A stretch of 64,000 bases of DNA from NCBI RefSeq assembly GCF_022605725.1, contig NC_065555.1, positions 9,438,938-9,502,937 of the forward strand, given 5' to 3'. Positions 23,210-34,689 of this stretch are shown piece by piece; within the stretch, counting starts at the first letter, position 1, and every line of letters begins with the position of its first letter. Origin of the DNA: Anthonomus grandis grandis (taxonomy: Eukaryota > Arthropoda > Insecta > Coleoptera > Curculionidae). The translations under genes and the position numbers were made by a program. The notes below the pieces were generated by a model. The model saw nothing but the letters and a program-made list of their open reading frames with translations, did not search any database and was not told the origin of the DNA.

Positions 23210-24805
23210 TATAAATATGTTATTATAATTAGTGTGTAAAGTGTTTGAAAAACATATACATAACCAGATTTTTAATTTTGTTGAAGCTTATAATTTAATT
23301 TCCGATTGCCAGTCAGGATTTAGAAAGAATGTGAATAAAGAGCAAAATCAAGCGACATGTGTGGTCCTGCTCGACTTTAGTAAAGCTTTAGACACACTTA
23401 ACCACGAAATGTTGTTGGCTAAGGTATTTTGGAATCTCTGTAATAACTTTTTTAAAGAATATCTATATAATCGGGAAAGTTGTGTTATGACAGTCCAACA
23501 GTTAGAAAAACAATGTTCACAGTTTAGGTAATCAAATCAAAGCATACCTCAGGGTTCTATACTATCACCCTTACTTTTTTCTCTCTACATGGCAGACATG
23601 TGTAAAGCTGTAAAACATTCCACATTACAGCAGTATTCTGACGATTTACAACTGTATATTCCTGTTTATATTGAAGATATGCATACTAATTCATTTCAGC
23701 GTAAGTTTCAGTTTTATTTAATGAATCGAGAAAACTACACAAAAAATCACAACCTCAAATTAAATGCTAAAGAATCTAAAATTCTTTTGATGTGTTCGAA
23801 TCATAATTTAAGGCAAAGTTCTGAAAATCGAATAAATATTCATATAAATAACACTCCAGTTCCAATTGTCCTAGAGGGTAAAAATGTGAGTATTATATTT
23901 GACAATTCTCTCTATTTTCAACCGCATGTAAAAAACAAAATTAACGCAGGCTATTTACGCCTGAAAAATATTTTTAAATTTAAACGGAACCCGTCCACCC
24001 ATCCGCACGGTGATGTGGTATATGGCGGCTCTTTAAGTACCAAAAATTCAATTCAAAAAATTCAAAACTCTTGTATGCGATTTGCCTATAATATCCCATA
24101 TAGAAACCATATAACGCTTATCTTAATAACAAAAATATGACAAATAGCATAACATGTGTAACTTTATTTATCGAATTATAAAGGAAGGCCAACCGGCAAA
24201 CTTGCGAGATGAATTTTTGGATTTTGAGCATGAACACATGACACATCATAGAACCGCATCATTTCAGCGCTCATTTAAATTTGCGGGGGTTAAAATGTGG
24301 AAAAGTATTCCATCGAGCATTAAACAACTATCTTTAAACATATTTTCTAAAAAAAATAAATCACAGTTGCTAGTTGAACAAAGAATAAGTTAATTAACCT
24401 CAGGTATAAAATAGGGTAAAAATGTCAAATAAAAAATCTGAAAAAAACAAGAAAAAATCATTCTTAATTGCCATTAGTTGAAAACTGTCTTTACCCCTTG
24501 TGGACATCGACATTTTGCATTCTGCTTATTTTAGGGTCTTAAATATTGGGCGTTACCCTCCTTGGTTCTTTTATCCGCTGCCGCATCTGCCGCTCTCTCG
24601 TTCTGGATTAATTTTTTTTAATATTATTGTTATTATTTGTTTTCTTTTGATTTATTTTATATAAATTAAATATTTTTAAGGGTTATTTCGTCTGTACTAA
24701 TAAATTAACGGTTTTTATAATCGAGAATTTATCCTTTTTGTCAAAATTTTAATTAGGCTTTTAACTGTATTTTATAATTCTGTATATGGGTAAATAAAAC
24801 ATTTG
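23210..24805 (+). mobile_element. Jockey-like non-LTR retrotransposon, 5'-truncated
   Basis: RT-coding remnant (23229-24393) followed by a ~400-base 3' untranslated part. An AATAAA is visible in gggtaaataaaac near 24790. The insertion starts inside the RT palm, so ORF1, the endonuclease and the N-terminal RT are absent. A clean target-site duplication was not found. Confidence 0.75.
23229..24393 (+). pseudogene. Jockey-like reverse transcriptase remnant
   Basis: Starts with a CKVFEKHIHNQIFNFV block, then SDCQSGFRK and VVLLDFSKALDTLNHEML, the first catalytic Asp region of the RT palm. A frameshift at about 23530 leads to SIPQGSILSPLLFSLYMADM and QYSDDLQLYIPVY, where YSDD replaces YADD and keeps both Asp residues. 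A further stretch ends at 24140. It contains LKLNAKESKILLM and SLYFQPHVKNKI and, in the thumb, IQKIQNSCMRFAYNI. After another frameshift, 24154-24393 gives a C-terminal part with a TASFQRSFKFAGVKMWKSIP block. It has few stops for its size, so it is younger than the 0.9-2.4 kb remnant. Confidence 0.9.
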
Positions 24806-24950
24806 AATTTAAATAATAGTTGCGCCATAATAATTTTTAGAGCAGGGCTATATGTTTCATATTGTATTTTCTTATTTTCTCATTCTATGAAATAAAGTAA
24901 ATTTTATATCGCTAATAATTTGTACATATTATAAGTAATATAAAATTATT

Positions 24951-25086
24951 GAAAACATCTTGTCGGACTTGCATTGTCTTATTTATTTATTGTAACACGA
25001 CGTTTCGGTTGGTAAGTATCTCCAACCGTTATCAAGTGTAAACTGATAAAATAATTAAGACAATGCAAGTCCGACAAGATGTTTTC
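24951..25086. mobile_element. 136-bp palindromic element with perfect ~31-bp arms
   Basis: The left arm 24951-24981 and right arm 25056-25086 are exact inverse copies (gaaaacatcttgtcggactt and onward). The centre holds ggttgg...ccaacc and, on the minus strand, a GAAA preceded by a degraded CTGANGA-like box (TTGATAA). A possible 13-bp direct duplication (ataaaattattga) lies at 24940-24952 and about 25117-25129, but AT-richness limits its weight. Perfect arms in a decayed neighbourhood suggest recent formation or gene conversion. Similar blocks occur in the pseudo-LTRs of Penelope-like elements. Confidence 0.75.
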
Positions 25087-25960
25087 ACTGTACCATTGTC
25101 TACCACCTTCAAAAACATAAAATTATTGACAGTAAAAAGTAGACTTCACTTATTTTTTACACTTAAAATACCTTTGCGGGAAACAAAAGTAAACAGTAAA
25201 AAGTGTAACGAAGTTCAGAACAAGGACAATTCGGTCGGTTGGGAGAAAAATATTCAATTCAGCAATTGGCTGCAGGCGAAAGACAAACGCTTTTGGGACA
25301 TTTATTTCACGTGTCGCCGATGCCAGCCTTGTCATCCACTCTCAGAGGGGCCGATAATTTATATCTGAGACCGGCAGAGGGCAGTCCGGAGGCTTTCCGG
25401 ATCTTATTTACACACACCGGAAAATGTTTTATTGCCTTTAGTTCTTTTATAACTTAACCCATAAAAACCGGGCGAAAGACTGTATAGACATATGATGTAA
25501 GATTTTTTCGCTTTGTCATTTTTAGGTGTGTCAGGAAATACAAAATATCTTTATTTAATAAATTCAAAAATGTTTTAAACCCCTTAATGCAGTAAAAGGT
25601 TTTATAGTATACTCTAAAATCATAAATATTTCTTGAAGCATAAATATGAGTTGCAGCCAATATGCCCAAGGAGCAAAAAAAGGGTAAGCGTAATATCTGT
25701 CAGTCTTCTATGCCTGGTGGTGCATTGCCAAGCTGGCCATTGGACATCCCATATAAATTCTGATACTTGCAATTATTGGATCTCCTGGTTATTTTACAGA
25801 AAAATCGTATTAGACTTTTTTAGTACAAGTAATATTAGCCACCATACGAAGTTTCATTACTTTCTAATAAGCGATTTACCAAAATGTTATGTTAAAGTGT
25901 TGTTATCTATTTATTTAGTAGTCAGTATGAATAATTATTATACTAATTAAGAGAAAATAA
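25087..25960. other. interval with a less AT-rich patch, no gene recognised
   Basis: From about 25230 to 25420 the sequence is less AT-rich, with several CG dinucleotides and overlapping open frames on both strands (25063-25368, 25239-25457, 25150-25335). None shows a domain. It may be a promoter, an untranslated exon or repeat sequence. The frame 25633-25950 is also unrecognised. Confidence 0.3.
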
Positions 25961-25971
25961 CTATGATTAAG

Positions 25972-26095
25972 TGGTAATAAATGGAAAATAATTTTCGAAA
26001 AGTTTTTGAAAGGTTCTCTGTGAATTTCCCTGATAGGCATTTTCCAAGTAAAACAACAGTGCAGAATATGGAAAAGTAAAAGCAAATACTCAGAG
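25972..26095 (+). pseudogene. possible N-terminal scrap of a DUF4817-type transposase
   Basis: One frame reads MENNFRKVFERFSVNFPDR and then HFPSKTTVQNMEK. This resembles the helix-turn-helix that opens insect Tc1/mariner-type transposases, in particular the PDR.HPSKTTV region. Nothing recognisable of the catalytic domain follows. The match is short, so the call is tentative. Confidence 0.4.
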
Positions 26096-26099
26096 CAAA

Positions 26100-27296
26100 A
26101 CAATAATGATGACAGAGCTGGTGATTATAATTCAGATTTTGAATTTTACTTCAAGTTGAAGAAAATAAAGGAATTAGCAGCAGAACTGCTAGAGAGGAAA
26201 AGATCGTAGTACCAATTTGCGCATACTAAAAAATACAAATACCATTCCTTTAAATATCAAAAAATCAGGAACTAAGAGAAAATTACTCTAATTTTTTATT
26301 TAATCAAGAACAGCAGGCAACTTACAAGAAACTCTGATGTTGGGTTTACAATCACTTAGTATTTATAATAAGAATATTATATAAAACACAGGAGTAATCA
26401 GTACCTAGTATTTTTATAAAAGATAAGATGCGGCATATATGCACTCGTGGGATTACAATGTGATATAATTAACGGTATAATGTTGAATTTGCTAAAATGA
26501 CAAAATACGGTACGGTTATTAATAAGGTGAAAATTATTCATTATCACGTGTTAGATAAAAATCGGTATAAAAGATAATTTACGAAATTAAAAATAGTTGC
26601 ATAAAAATTGATTTTTATCAGTAATTGCTAGTGGCGTAGCTTAACATTACAAAGAAATTCATTATGTGATTACTGATGAAGTGTTACAGGATTAATTGTG
26701 CTTTAGACGGGATCTGGAGAATCCTAACTTTTATTCATTTGGTTAAAATATTTAAAAATGACCTTGTTATAAATCTTTCTTTCAAAACTTTATAGGTACG
26801 AGACTGCTGACTGAGACACCTACCATAATTACAATTGCCTTCGATTTTTAATGGAATTCGCCAATGTTTTTCATTGAGCCACTATCAACGTTATCTCCAC
26901 TTTAATTATTTGTTATTGTTTACAATAATGCTGTGCATGGAGAAGATTTCACGGCAATTGAATTGGTCAACCGGTTTACTAAAGCGGACGCCAGTGGCGC
27001 CGCGTTTCGAATTATTACGATTTATCCCGTATTTGTACTTTCTACTAGGCACTCTATGGTTTTCTTATTAGTGATCTTTGTATGGGTTTTGGTTGGGCCC
27101 ATAGCGGCTAACCCCATAAAGTAACGAGCGAAGTTCTTCAATCTCCGGTCTTGCGCCCAGACGTCTTTTGGACTGCTACTTAAGCATGCGTCTGTCAAAG
27201 GTGAACCGTGCTGTCCGCTATGACGGAGAGAGATTAATCGTGTCGTGAAATAAATCTAGTATCTTCTTTCTCCGCCAGCACATTTTTAGCTAAATT
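26100..27296. other. interval upstream of the LOA-like insertion
   Basis: No gene recognised. From about 26930 to 27260 it is less AT-rich, with CG dinucleotides and two overlapping frames (26835-27071, 26933-27124). Downstream of the insertion (29560-29720) there is another such patch, so the retrotransposon may have split one older unit. Confidence 0.3.
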
Positions 27297-27298
27297 AA

Positions 27299-27310
27299 TA
27301 CTGAAAACTA
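27299..27310. repeat. left target-site duplication of the LOA-like element
   Basis: tactgaaaacta here and again at 29356-29367, directly after the poly(A) tail. Two further A bases on the left also match but are ambiguous because of the tail. Exact identity supports target-primed reverse transcription and a fairly recent insertion. Confidence 0.9.
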
Positions 27311-29355
27311 GTGCGATAGCACCACGAGGAATACATCCCATGATTGGCGGCTGGATAACCCAAATGCTAAATCATAGGAAAGTAGCAGCAAATCTCAACA
27401 GCACAACGGTTAAGGCCAAAGTGTACAGGGGAACACCGCAAGGGGGCGTACTGTCACCGCTGCTGTGGAACCTTGTATCGGACAGCTTGCTGACACGACT
27501 GGAGAGGCAGCTTATCCTCGCTATAGGATATGCTGACGATATAGTCATCCTTACACGAGGGGGTAGTCAGGCTCATGTATTTGAAAAAATGCAAAGAGCC
27601 CTGACTACTATCGAGCACTGGTGTGAGGAAGAACAACTAAGGGTAAATCCCACAAAAACTACTCTGGTTTCCTTTACCAAAAGAAGGAAACTAGAGCCCA
27701 TTCGAAACATAAAATTTTATGGAGAAAATCTGCGACTTGAAGACGAGGTCAAATATCTAGGTATAACCCTGGATAAAAAACTCAGCTTCAAGAAGCATGT
27801 AATCCAGGCTACAAATAAAGCCACGAAAACTCTTATGTACTGTTAGAGAATGTTCGGTAGATCATGGGGACTGTCACCAAAAATGGTACATTGGATGTAC
27901 ACGACAATGGTTAGACCCATCACTACATACGCAGCACCTATATGGTGGCATGTGGCAGAAAAGAGGACTGTAATACAGATTCTCAAGAAAACACAACGAA
28001 TAGCATGTCTGGGCATAACAGGAGCGATGTCAACAACGCCGACTGCTGCCCTAGAGAACCTGATAGGACTAAGCCCGCTACACTTAGTGGTACGGGCTGA
28101 AGCTATATCGGGGGCGAAAAGACTGCTGTCAAATGGCGCAACAATCCAATCGAAAGATGGGCACAATGCCTTATTTGACAAGATACAGGACCTTGGGCGC
28201 CTGGCCCTAAGAACAGACAGAACCAAGGTCACATACCTAGACAAACCTTTTGTCATCAAAGAGAAAAGGGGACCACTGGACGCAGAAGCGGACAGGCTCA
28301 GGCAAAGAGGTTACTCAGTATGGCACACGGCAACCAAACGATCCAAGATCGGGGTAGCTGTAGGCATGGTGGAGGACGAACAACAGGGCAGACAACTCAT
28401 GTTAAACCTGGGCCTGGAAACAACAAATTTACAGGCAAGCATAATAGGAATACAAACCTGTGTCCAACTGATGAGAAAAGGGCTGCCAAGAGGCAAAACC
28501 TTCGCAATTTTCACAGGAGACCAGGCTGCAACACTTGCACTACAACAGTTCGAGACTAAGTCAAGGACTGTGCAAAGCTACTGGGAGGATCTCAGGAACC
28601 TCGCTGAAGCGCAAAATAGGCCAGAGATAATCCTAGCAGAGGATATGGGCCTCAATAAGGCTGCAAGAAGGGCTATCCAACTTGCAACTTAGGGAACCAG
28701 CAACAGCCTGGTAGGCCCTGAACCAACATGTTGTGTCAACGATAATACCTGGAAGAGGGAAATCGGCAACTGGCTAACAAACAGAACAAATCCTACTGGG
28801 AACAGCTGCTAAAGATGGAACAATCCAAACAACTTATAGGCAGCCCACCCTTCAAGAAGGGTGAAAACATACTGGGCCTCTTCAGACAGCAACTGCGAAG
28901 GGTCGCGGGGCTATTTACAGGCCATGCGCCCAGCAGGAAACACTTGCATACGCTAGGGAAATCAGTTACCTCGCTATGTAGGGGATGCAATGAGGAGGAC
29001 GAAACAACTCTTCACATACTGTGCTTCTGTGAAGCATTTAATCAAACCAGGGCAACATTCCTGGGGGAAGAGAAACGCTCACCAGAGGGTATAAGAAATC
29101 TACCACTGGGCACAATCCTGGACTTCCTTGAAGCTACAGAATTGAACCTGTGGGACTAAACATATGGGACACAATAGGACTGCTTCTTAGCAGACCGCAG
29201 TGTAGGGAGCCACAAGGCACCACCCAGCGGTGGAGTTTTAGTGGGTACAGGACGAAACAGACTCGACACTGAGTTCCGCACTACTGGGGGCGGCGCCGCG
29301 TAACCAGTGTTCATAAAGAACTTCTCCACCGACCCCCCAAAAAAAAAAAAAAAAA
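27311..29355 (+). mobile_element. 5'-truncated LOA-like non-LTR retrotransposon with poly(A) tail
   Basis: The element begins inside the RT domain and ends with a pure A tract (about 29339-29355). It is flanked by the tactgaaaacta duplication. The base composition is strikingly richer in G and C than its surroundings, so it stands out by eye. It encodes the RT end, a degenerate RNase H region and a Cys/His-rich tail. The 3' untranslated part is about 180 bases and ends ctccaccgacccccc before the A tract. A truncated 5' end, a poly(A) tail and a target duplication together are the signature of target-primed reverse transcription. Confidence 0.93.
27340..29159 (+). pseudogene. LOA-like RT / RNase H / zinc-knuckle polyprotein, broken
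   Basis: RT motifs are intact: YRGTPQGGVLSPLLWN, then IGYADDIVIL with both catalytic Asp, EEEQLRVNPTKTTLVSF, and VKYLGITLDKKLSFKKHV. A single in-frame TAG (27844-27846) interrupts a frame that resumes as MFGRSWGLSPKMVHWMYT and continues to 28692 through ITGAMSTTPTAALENLIGLS. The region 28300-28690 corresponds to RNase H (IFTGDQAATLALQQF) but lacks the expected YTDGS start and the acidic set is damaged. A frameshift near 28700-28790 leads to a C-terminal part with CRGCNEEDETTLHILCFCEAF, the Cys-rich tail seen in this clade. The protein ends at 29159. R1 or a related clade is the alternative; LOA fits best because of the RNase H and tail. Confidence 0.9.
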
Positions 29356-30140
29356 TACTGAAAACTAAAATTCATTAGTGTTTCTTCATTTTCAATCAAA
29401 TATTTTTTGAAGCAGGATAGTTCTTAGTGGTTCGATGCCTCTTGAAACTTTGTAAGTAGTTTTCACCGTTTGTGACATTCTATTTGGTATACCGTGTTTC
29501 CATTGAGAAATCTCTCTTAGGGCTCCTTGAATATGAAATTGTAAACCACTAGCCATGACCCAGCAGTGATGAGGATTTCGCCCTGAAGCCAAAAAGCAGA
29601 TAATTTCGCCGCCCCTTAGCCCCGTTAATCCACATTATGCCGTAAGCCCTATGTGGTGAGAAATAACCCATCGCGGGCTCTCGCCCCCGAAAGAAGAACA
29701 CCATGGAACTTGACCCGTAAACTTACTAGTCTTTTTCTTTTCCTCTTTAATTGATCTTAACCATATTCTTTTGATTTCTTGGTCCTATGACTTAACATGA
29801 ATTTATTATTTTATCACCGTGTCATTTTAATTTTTAAAATTAACGTTATATTTATTTTATAATTATGTAAATTAAAACAATTCAATGTCACGCTTTATTA
29901 TGTAATGCTTCCGAAGTGATCACTAACGAATTCAGGTACCTTTAGGTTATAAACTTATATTATATATCTTTTATTTATTTTTGCTTACATTTTTAATACC
30001 ATCATGTACATTTACTTTCCGTGTAGATTTTGTTTGCCTTAAAACTTTAATAAACACACAAATTTAAATTAAAGTAAGGTGTTTTACTACTGAGTGAGTG
30101 AGTGTGACTGAGACAACTGACCATACAGAGAACCCACGAA
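29356..30140. other. sequence downstream of the LOA-like insertion
   Basis: After the right target-site duplication (29356-29367) lies a segment with a less AT-rich patch (29560-29720) and AATAAA near 30048. It resembles a transcript end or a repeat border, but no open frame can be named; the minus frame 29392-29592 has no domain. Confidence 0.3.
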
Positions 30141-30146
30141 GCCGGC

Positions 30147-30202
30147 CTGATAGGTTCTTTTTTTTATCATTTAAATTTAACAGGGTTTCTGGAACCTATC
30201 AG
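30147..30202. repeat. 11-bp perfect inverted repeat
   Basis: ctgataggttc (30147-30157) pairs exactly with gaacctatcag (30192-30202) around a T-rich 34-base loop. It sits at the edge of a possible repeat border; purpose unknown. Confidence 0.7.
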
Positions 30203-32240
30203 ATCTAGGGAGTTGTTCTTGTTGTTTAAAACGTTTAAATCAAGACTGTCGAACAAACTCAACACCCTAGAAATAGTCCCTGTAAACCGGTTAGTCTTGC
30301 CGGACTATTAATTATGTCATAACAGAAGAAGACCAAGGATGATACTATGATTAAATTAAATGCTAACTGTTAATATTGTTATTAATTTTTATAAACTTTT
30401 TAAAAATGTTTCTCTTCGTAACTTGTTTTTGTTTAAACACGCATTTAATTAGTTCGTATATTATAAGTTGAATTTCTATATTAATAGTATGCTATACTAA
30501 TAAACACACAGAAACTAAAGAAAAATATTTAATTATTTTGTGGATAAGTAATTTGTATTTTTTGTATGAAACAATATGTTTTATCAGTAAAAAACCTTAA
30601 TGGATGCTCCATCCATGGCTCCTCCAAAGCAGCAAGTTATTAAAATTTAAAAAAAAAATGATAATGTATTAGAATTAAAATACCTCTATCTAAATCGATA
30701 TCTTTGTTGATTTGTTAAACATAATTAATATATATACGCAATATCTACCGACCGAATAATTTTGCTCAAAAGTACCTAAATACTCTTAAATATTAAACAA
30801 AATAAAATTGGGCTTCATTTAAATTGATCCTTTTTAATACATCCTCAATGAATGAAAAATTCTTATTTGACTATCAAAATTGAGCCAATATAAAAGCATA
30901 GAATTCTTGAATGTCAGCCAATCGTTTAGTAATATAAGATGCTTTTGGAACTAAATCTATATTTTTACGAAGTCTATCGGGAAATTACCTAACATGGAAA
31001 ATTTGATTATTTTTATATAATACTTAAGTCCTGAACATGATTGAAATTTATATTGAGTTAATTACTTTATGTTTGCGCTATTAACCTTTTTCTGATATTT
31101 TGTTTATAGGTGCAGCTTTTTAGAAGTAAGTTTTTTTTTAATTTGATTTGTGCAATATTTATATGCCAGAGAAAATTAGTAACATATTTTGTGTGTACAA
31201 AATAACAAGAGTGAGTTAATTAATAATAAAAAAATGCAAGTTGTCTTGGATCCATGTTTTCGCCTTTATAAGGCAATATTTTTTTTATTAATTTTTAAAT
31301 TATTTCTACTGAAACATCTAAATTTAATGATTTCTAGTTCTAGCTAAAGTTTCCCGATTTTAATAGATGCAATATCTTCCTTTCTAGTTTTTGACTTGAA
31401 TTAGCTATATATAGGAATATATCATATTTCCTATGAAAAATTTAAGTACGCAATTATAAGGAGCTTTATCATCATCCTCGTTACATAGCCCTAATCTGTT
31501 GTGTCAATAATTGATTCCAGTGTTTACGATCCACTTTTTTAGATAGCCATATATTAAAGATTTAGGAATAAAAAATATACCTTAAAATACTAATACAAAT
31601 AGTAAGGTATATAAATTATTCTTCAAATCTGTTTAATTTTTTTTTGTTGATTGTCACATACTTCATACCGTCAGCATGATATAAGTAAATGATACATTTA
31701 TAATACATACTTAAGTCAACACCATATAATAGTGCGTTCTGTTCTTAAGGTGCAATATGCTTGTACGGTATGTGATAATATGATAGTGACAAATTATCTC
31801 ATTATTTTAGATATATAAGTCAAAAAATCCTCCTAAAAAAAATTTGAATTAACAGATTTGTAACAATAACAAAAAATGTGTATTAGAAAGGTGCTCTCTG
31901 ACCGTTTTATGCTTTTTCAGTAGTAGTTATCTATGGTCTGTTCCTATGCTGAGCCGATTTCTTTTTTATATATATTATATCAATGTACCTTTTGGTAATA
32001 ATATATGTACTCGGAGTGAAAGTTATTTTGTTAAGGCAGTATACAAACATCCATAAAAATTTTAGTCGTCCATATAATACTAATTGTTGCAAAAAAAGTA
32101 ATTAAGTGAAGATTTAGACAATATATTTCAGCACTTGATACTTGGTGTACTAGTATTATACTACAATGGGTTTTCAATTTGATTTTCTAATAAAGAGAGA
32201 TCAAAAACTGTTTTAATTTTGCTTGAGTTTTGGAATTAGC
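30203..32240. other. AT-rich interval, nothing recognised
   Basis: No gene, RNA or transposon domain is visible. A segment near 31720-31800 shares aagtcaac and ttcttaaggt with the diverged repeats that begin at 32245 and may be a third, older copy. Confidence 0.35.
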
Positions 32241-32244
32241 ACTC

Positions 32245-32912
32245 AAAAATGTGTTTTAGCTTCTCTTTAAATAATAATATCTAGCTTTAACATAGGTTCC
32301 ATGGCAGCTACTTAAGGCTGTTAAGGTTTCTTTATTTTAGTCAATATATTGAAAAGCAAGAAGAACTTATATAGAGTACACAAAGTGATTTTGTTACGTG
32401 ATGAGTCAACCCCGCATTACGTCTAATTCTTAAGGTATAATTTTTACGTACAATATAATTATGAACTAATATTTATTTAAACTTTGTAAGTGATAGCTGA
32501 TATTCTTTTTTTTCTTAATAAATACATTTATTATACTCTTTACAAATAAAACTGATGCCAGTGACTCAAATGCTTTATTTTAAGGATGTTTGTCGCTTAC
32601 TCTACATAATTCAATTGATTAAGGAATAGTTTGTAAGTATAAGGCTTACAGACTTTTTTTAATTATAGTATCCCGCAAAAATGGACATACATTTTAGACT
32701 CTTCTTTAATAATGATGTCTTGCTTTACAGTCATTGCAGCTATTAAACGGTATTAAAGTTTAATATAGAATGAAGAGCTAAAATACTTTATATAACATAT
32801 AATGTTATTTTATGATAAGTCAACCACACATTGTTTTTTGCTTATAGGGTGCTATATACATGTACATTATGCCACATATATAAACTAAATAGTGATTACT
32901 GATATTCTTTTT
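32245..32912 (+). repeat. diverged tandem duplication, unit about 410 bases
   Basis: Copy A (about 32245-32512) and copy B (about 32680-32912) share a series of landmarks in order: a tctttaa.aataatratst block, ctttaca/ctttaac, gcagcta, gagta/gagct, then at-agtcaacc, ctta-ggt and gatattctttttt. Copies differ by many substitutions and small gaps. Non-coding. Confidence 0.5.
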
Positions 32913-33660
32913 TTGAATTCATCTCATACAACAGCCAGCAACATTTTATCTAAGCATGTCGCAAATTCTGGCAATTCTAGTAATATCAATCATTAAAGTT
33001 TCTTTAATTCATTAATTACTTTAAAGAAATTTAAGTATTGGAAATGTAATTATGCAAAGTTAGTAATTCGAAGCTATTTTCCTGAGTATAAATTATTATG
33101 ATCAAAAAGGCGCCATCGCTTTGTAACTTTATGACTTTTTCAACAATTATTTTTTCTAGTTATTCATAATGCAAGCCATAAATAGGTTTCTATGTTGTGT
33201 AGCGAGCAACTAGCTATTACTAAGAATTACTTAGCTGCCATAAAAAACCTATTTTTTTTGGCTCTAAATATGTGTTGTGGTTAATGGCCGACTAAGGTTA
33301 TAGGGTGGCAGCCAAGATAAAAAGAAACTCGTTTTATTTTACTCCCTGCCTTCGCGTCAAGTCGGCTGCTTTACCTTAATAACTTTATATTTTAGGAGCA
33401 GTTTGCCTAAATTACGCGACGCCTGCAATAAATTAAAATGCGGGGCAGTTTTCTGGTAAGTAGTTTGCGGATTATTATGGCAGATTTTAAATCCCGGGTC
33501 CCTAAGTAATTTGCGGAATTATCTTTTATGTCTTCAATTTTCTATTTTTTGGGAAAATTGGTGAATTTTTGCCGAGGACTTGGTTTCTTTAACTGCTGGT
33601 AGATAAAAATGTTCTTTGTTTATCAAGGCAAGCCAGTGGCGTGATCTTAAGCAATCAATT
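32913..33660. other. interval with an exon-like patch
   Basis: Less AT-rich around 33270-33560. It contains the exon-like segment listed next, and two copies of taagta.tttgcgga (33457 and 33504). No domain-bearing frame. Confidence 0.3.
33396..33455 (+). CDS. weak candidate first coding exon
   Basis: A 60-base segment follows a splice-acceptor-like tract (aactttatattttag) and ends at a consensus donor (ctg then gtaagt). It contains one ATG at 33438 followed by five codons (MRGSFL) in phase 0 with the donor. This would fit a 5' untranslated segment plus the start of a secreted protein, but six residues carry almost no evidence. Chance is a serious alternative. Confidence 0.2.
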
Positions 33661-33667
33661 ATAAAAT

Positions 33668-34112
33668 ATTGTATGAGCTTTTGTCTAAAATGTCTTTGAT
33701 ACTTTCACAATTAGTGAAAAGCTTGAAAACTTTTTCAGGGCATCGTATAAAAATTACAAAAGGTTTTTGGTAAAGTGTTTCTATTTGATGCCTCAGGTGG
33801 ATGAAGTTTTGGTACCCAAACTTCGTTTATTCTGAGCGTATTACTTTGATGTTGATACTGTTCAATGCAGTACGTTAATATAAGGATAAAAGATTTTTCA
33901 CAGATTTCATGTGCATCTATATGAAGGCGTTGCACGAAAAGAATTACTTCGCTAAAAAGTCTTTACTTTTATTCATGTACTATACTTAAAAGCGAGTAAA
34001 AAAATATGTATGAACTTTTACCCAAAAGACAATTTTTGTTGTTTTCTTTGATTGACACTTTCTCAATCATTTTAAAACCCCTTTTAGGGCATCGTACAGT
34101 GATTCGAAAGAT
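33668..34112 (+). repeat. diverged direct repeat, spacing about 345 bases
   Basis: tgtatgagcttttgtctaaaa (33671) recurs as tgtatgaacttttacccaaaa (34007). Likewise cagggcatcgtataaaaattac (33737) recurs as tagggcatcgtacagtgattc (34086). The order and spacing are kept. Non-coding duplicated sequence of unknown type. Confidence 0.55.
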
Positions 34113-34188
34113 TGGAGAAGTTAAAAACATGCATAGATATTTATAAAAAAAAAAAACGAATATGTAATTGTTTTTATAGTAAACTATA

Positions 34189-34686
34189 CAAGGTGTTTAA
34201 AATAAGGTGGTCAATACGTAAATAGAGAACTTTTTTTTTCACCTTATTTTATAATGGATTTAAAAACATCATTCTTTCTCATACACATGCCTATTTTACG
34301 AAAAGTACTCGAAATTCTTATTCGATATAAAAGTGTGATACATCATTGAAAAGGAAATTTAAAATTCTATTTGAAACTGAAATAATCCAATATGGTGCCT
34401 ATCAGAAAAAAAAAGTTGAAGATGATCAACCGACGACGAAACGTCGAGTATAAAATATCTTAGTGCTATACGATAGAGGAGAAAAAGTGTCAATATATAC
34501 GTGGTTTTTGTTTTCAAATTCGTTAAATAACTTCAGGAAAAAAACCGTTTCGATATTTCGGGGTTTTTTTCAGATATTTTCGAGACTAATCCGATTTTTG
34601 AACATTTTTAAACTATATTTTAATAACGAACAAATTACGGAACTTCATTCCAAAGATAAGGCTTGAATTTTGGGGGATTTACCCTG
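34189..34686. mobile_element. MITE-like unit with caaggtgtt/accctg tips
   Basis: The left tip (tata-caaggtgtttaaaa) and right tip (gatttaccctg-tata) are weak inverted copies next to TA, as in many small non-autonomous Tc1/mariner derivatives. The inside contains a GAAACGTCG preceded by TTGAAGA, another degraded hammerhead-like arrangement, at 34424-34447. No coding domain; the open frame 34463-34666 is unremarkable. Confidence 0.4.
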
Positions 34687-34689
34687 TAT

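Noticed and set aside
27843..28259. 138-codon minus-strand frame
   Set aside because: Shadow of the LOA-like frame on the plus strand.
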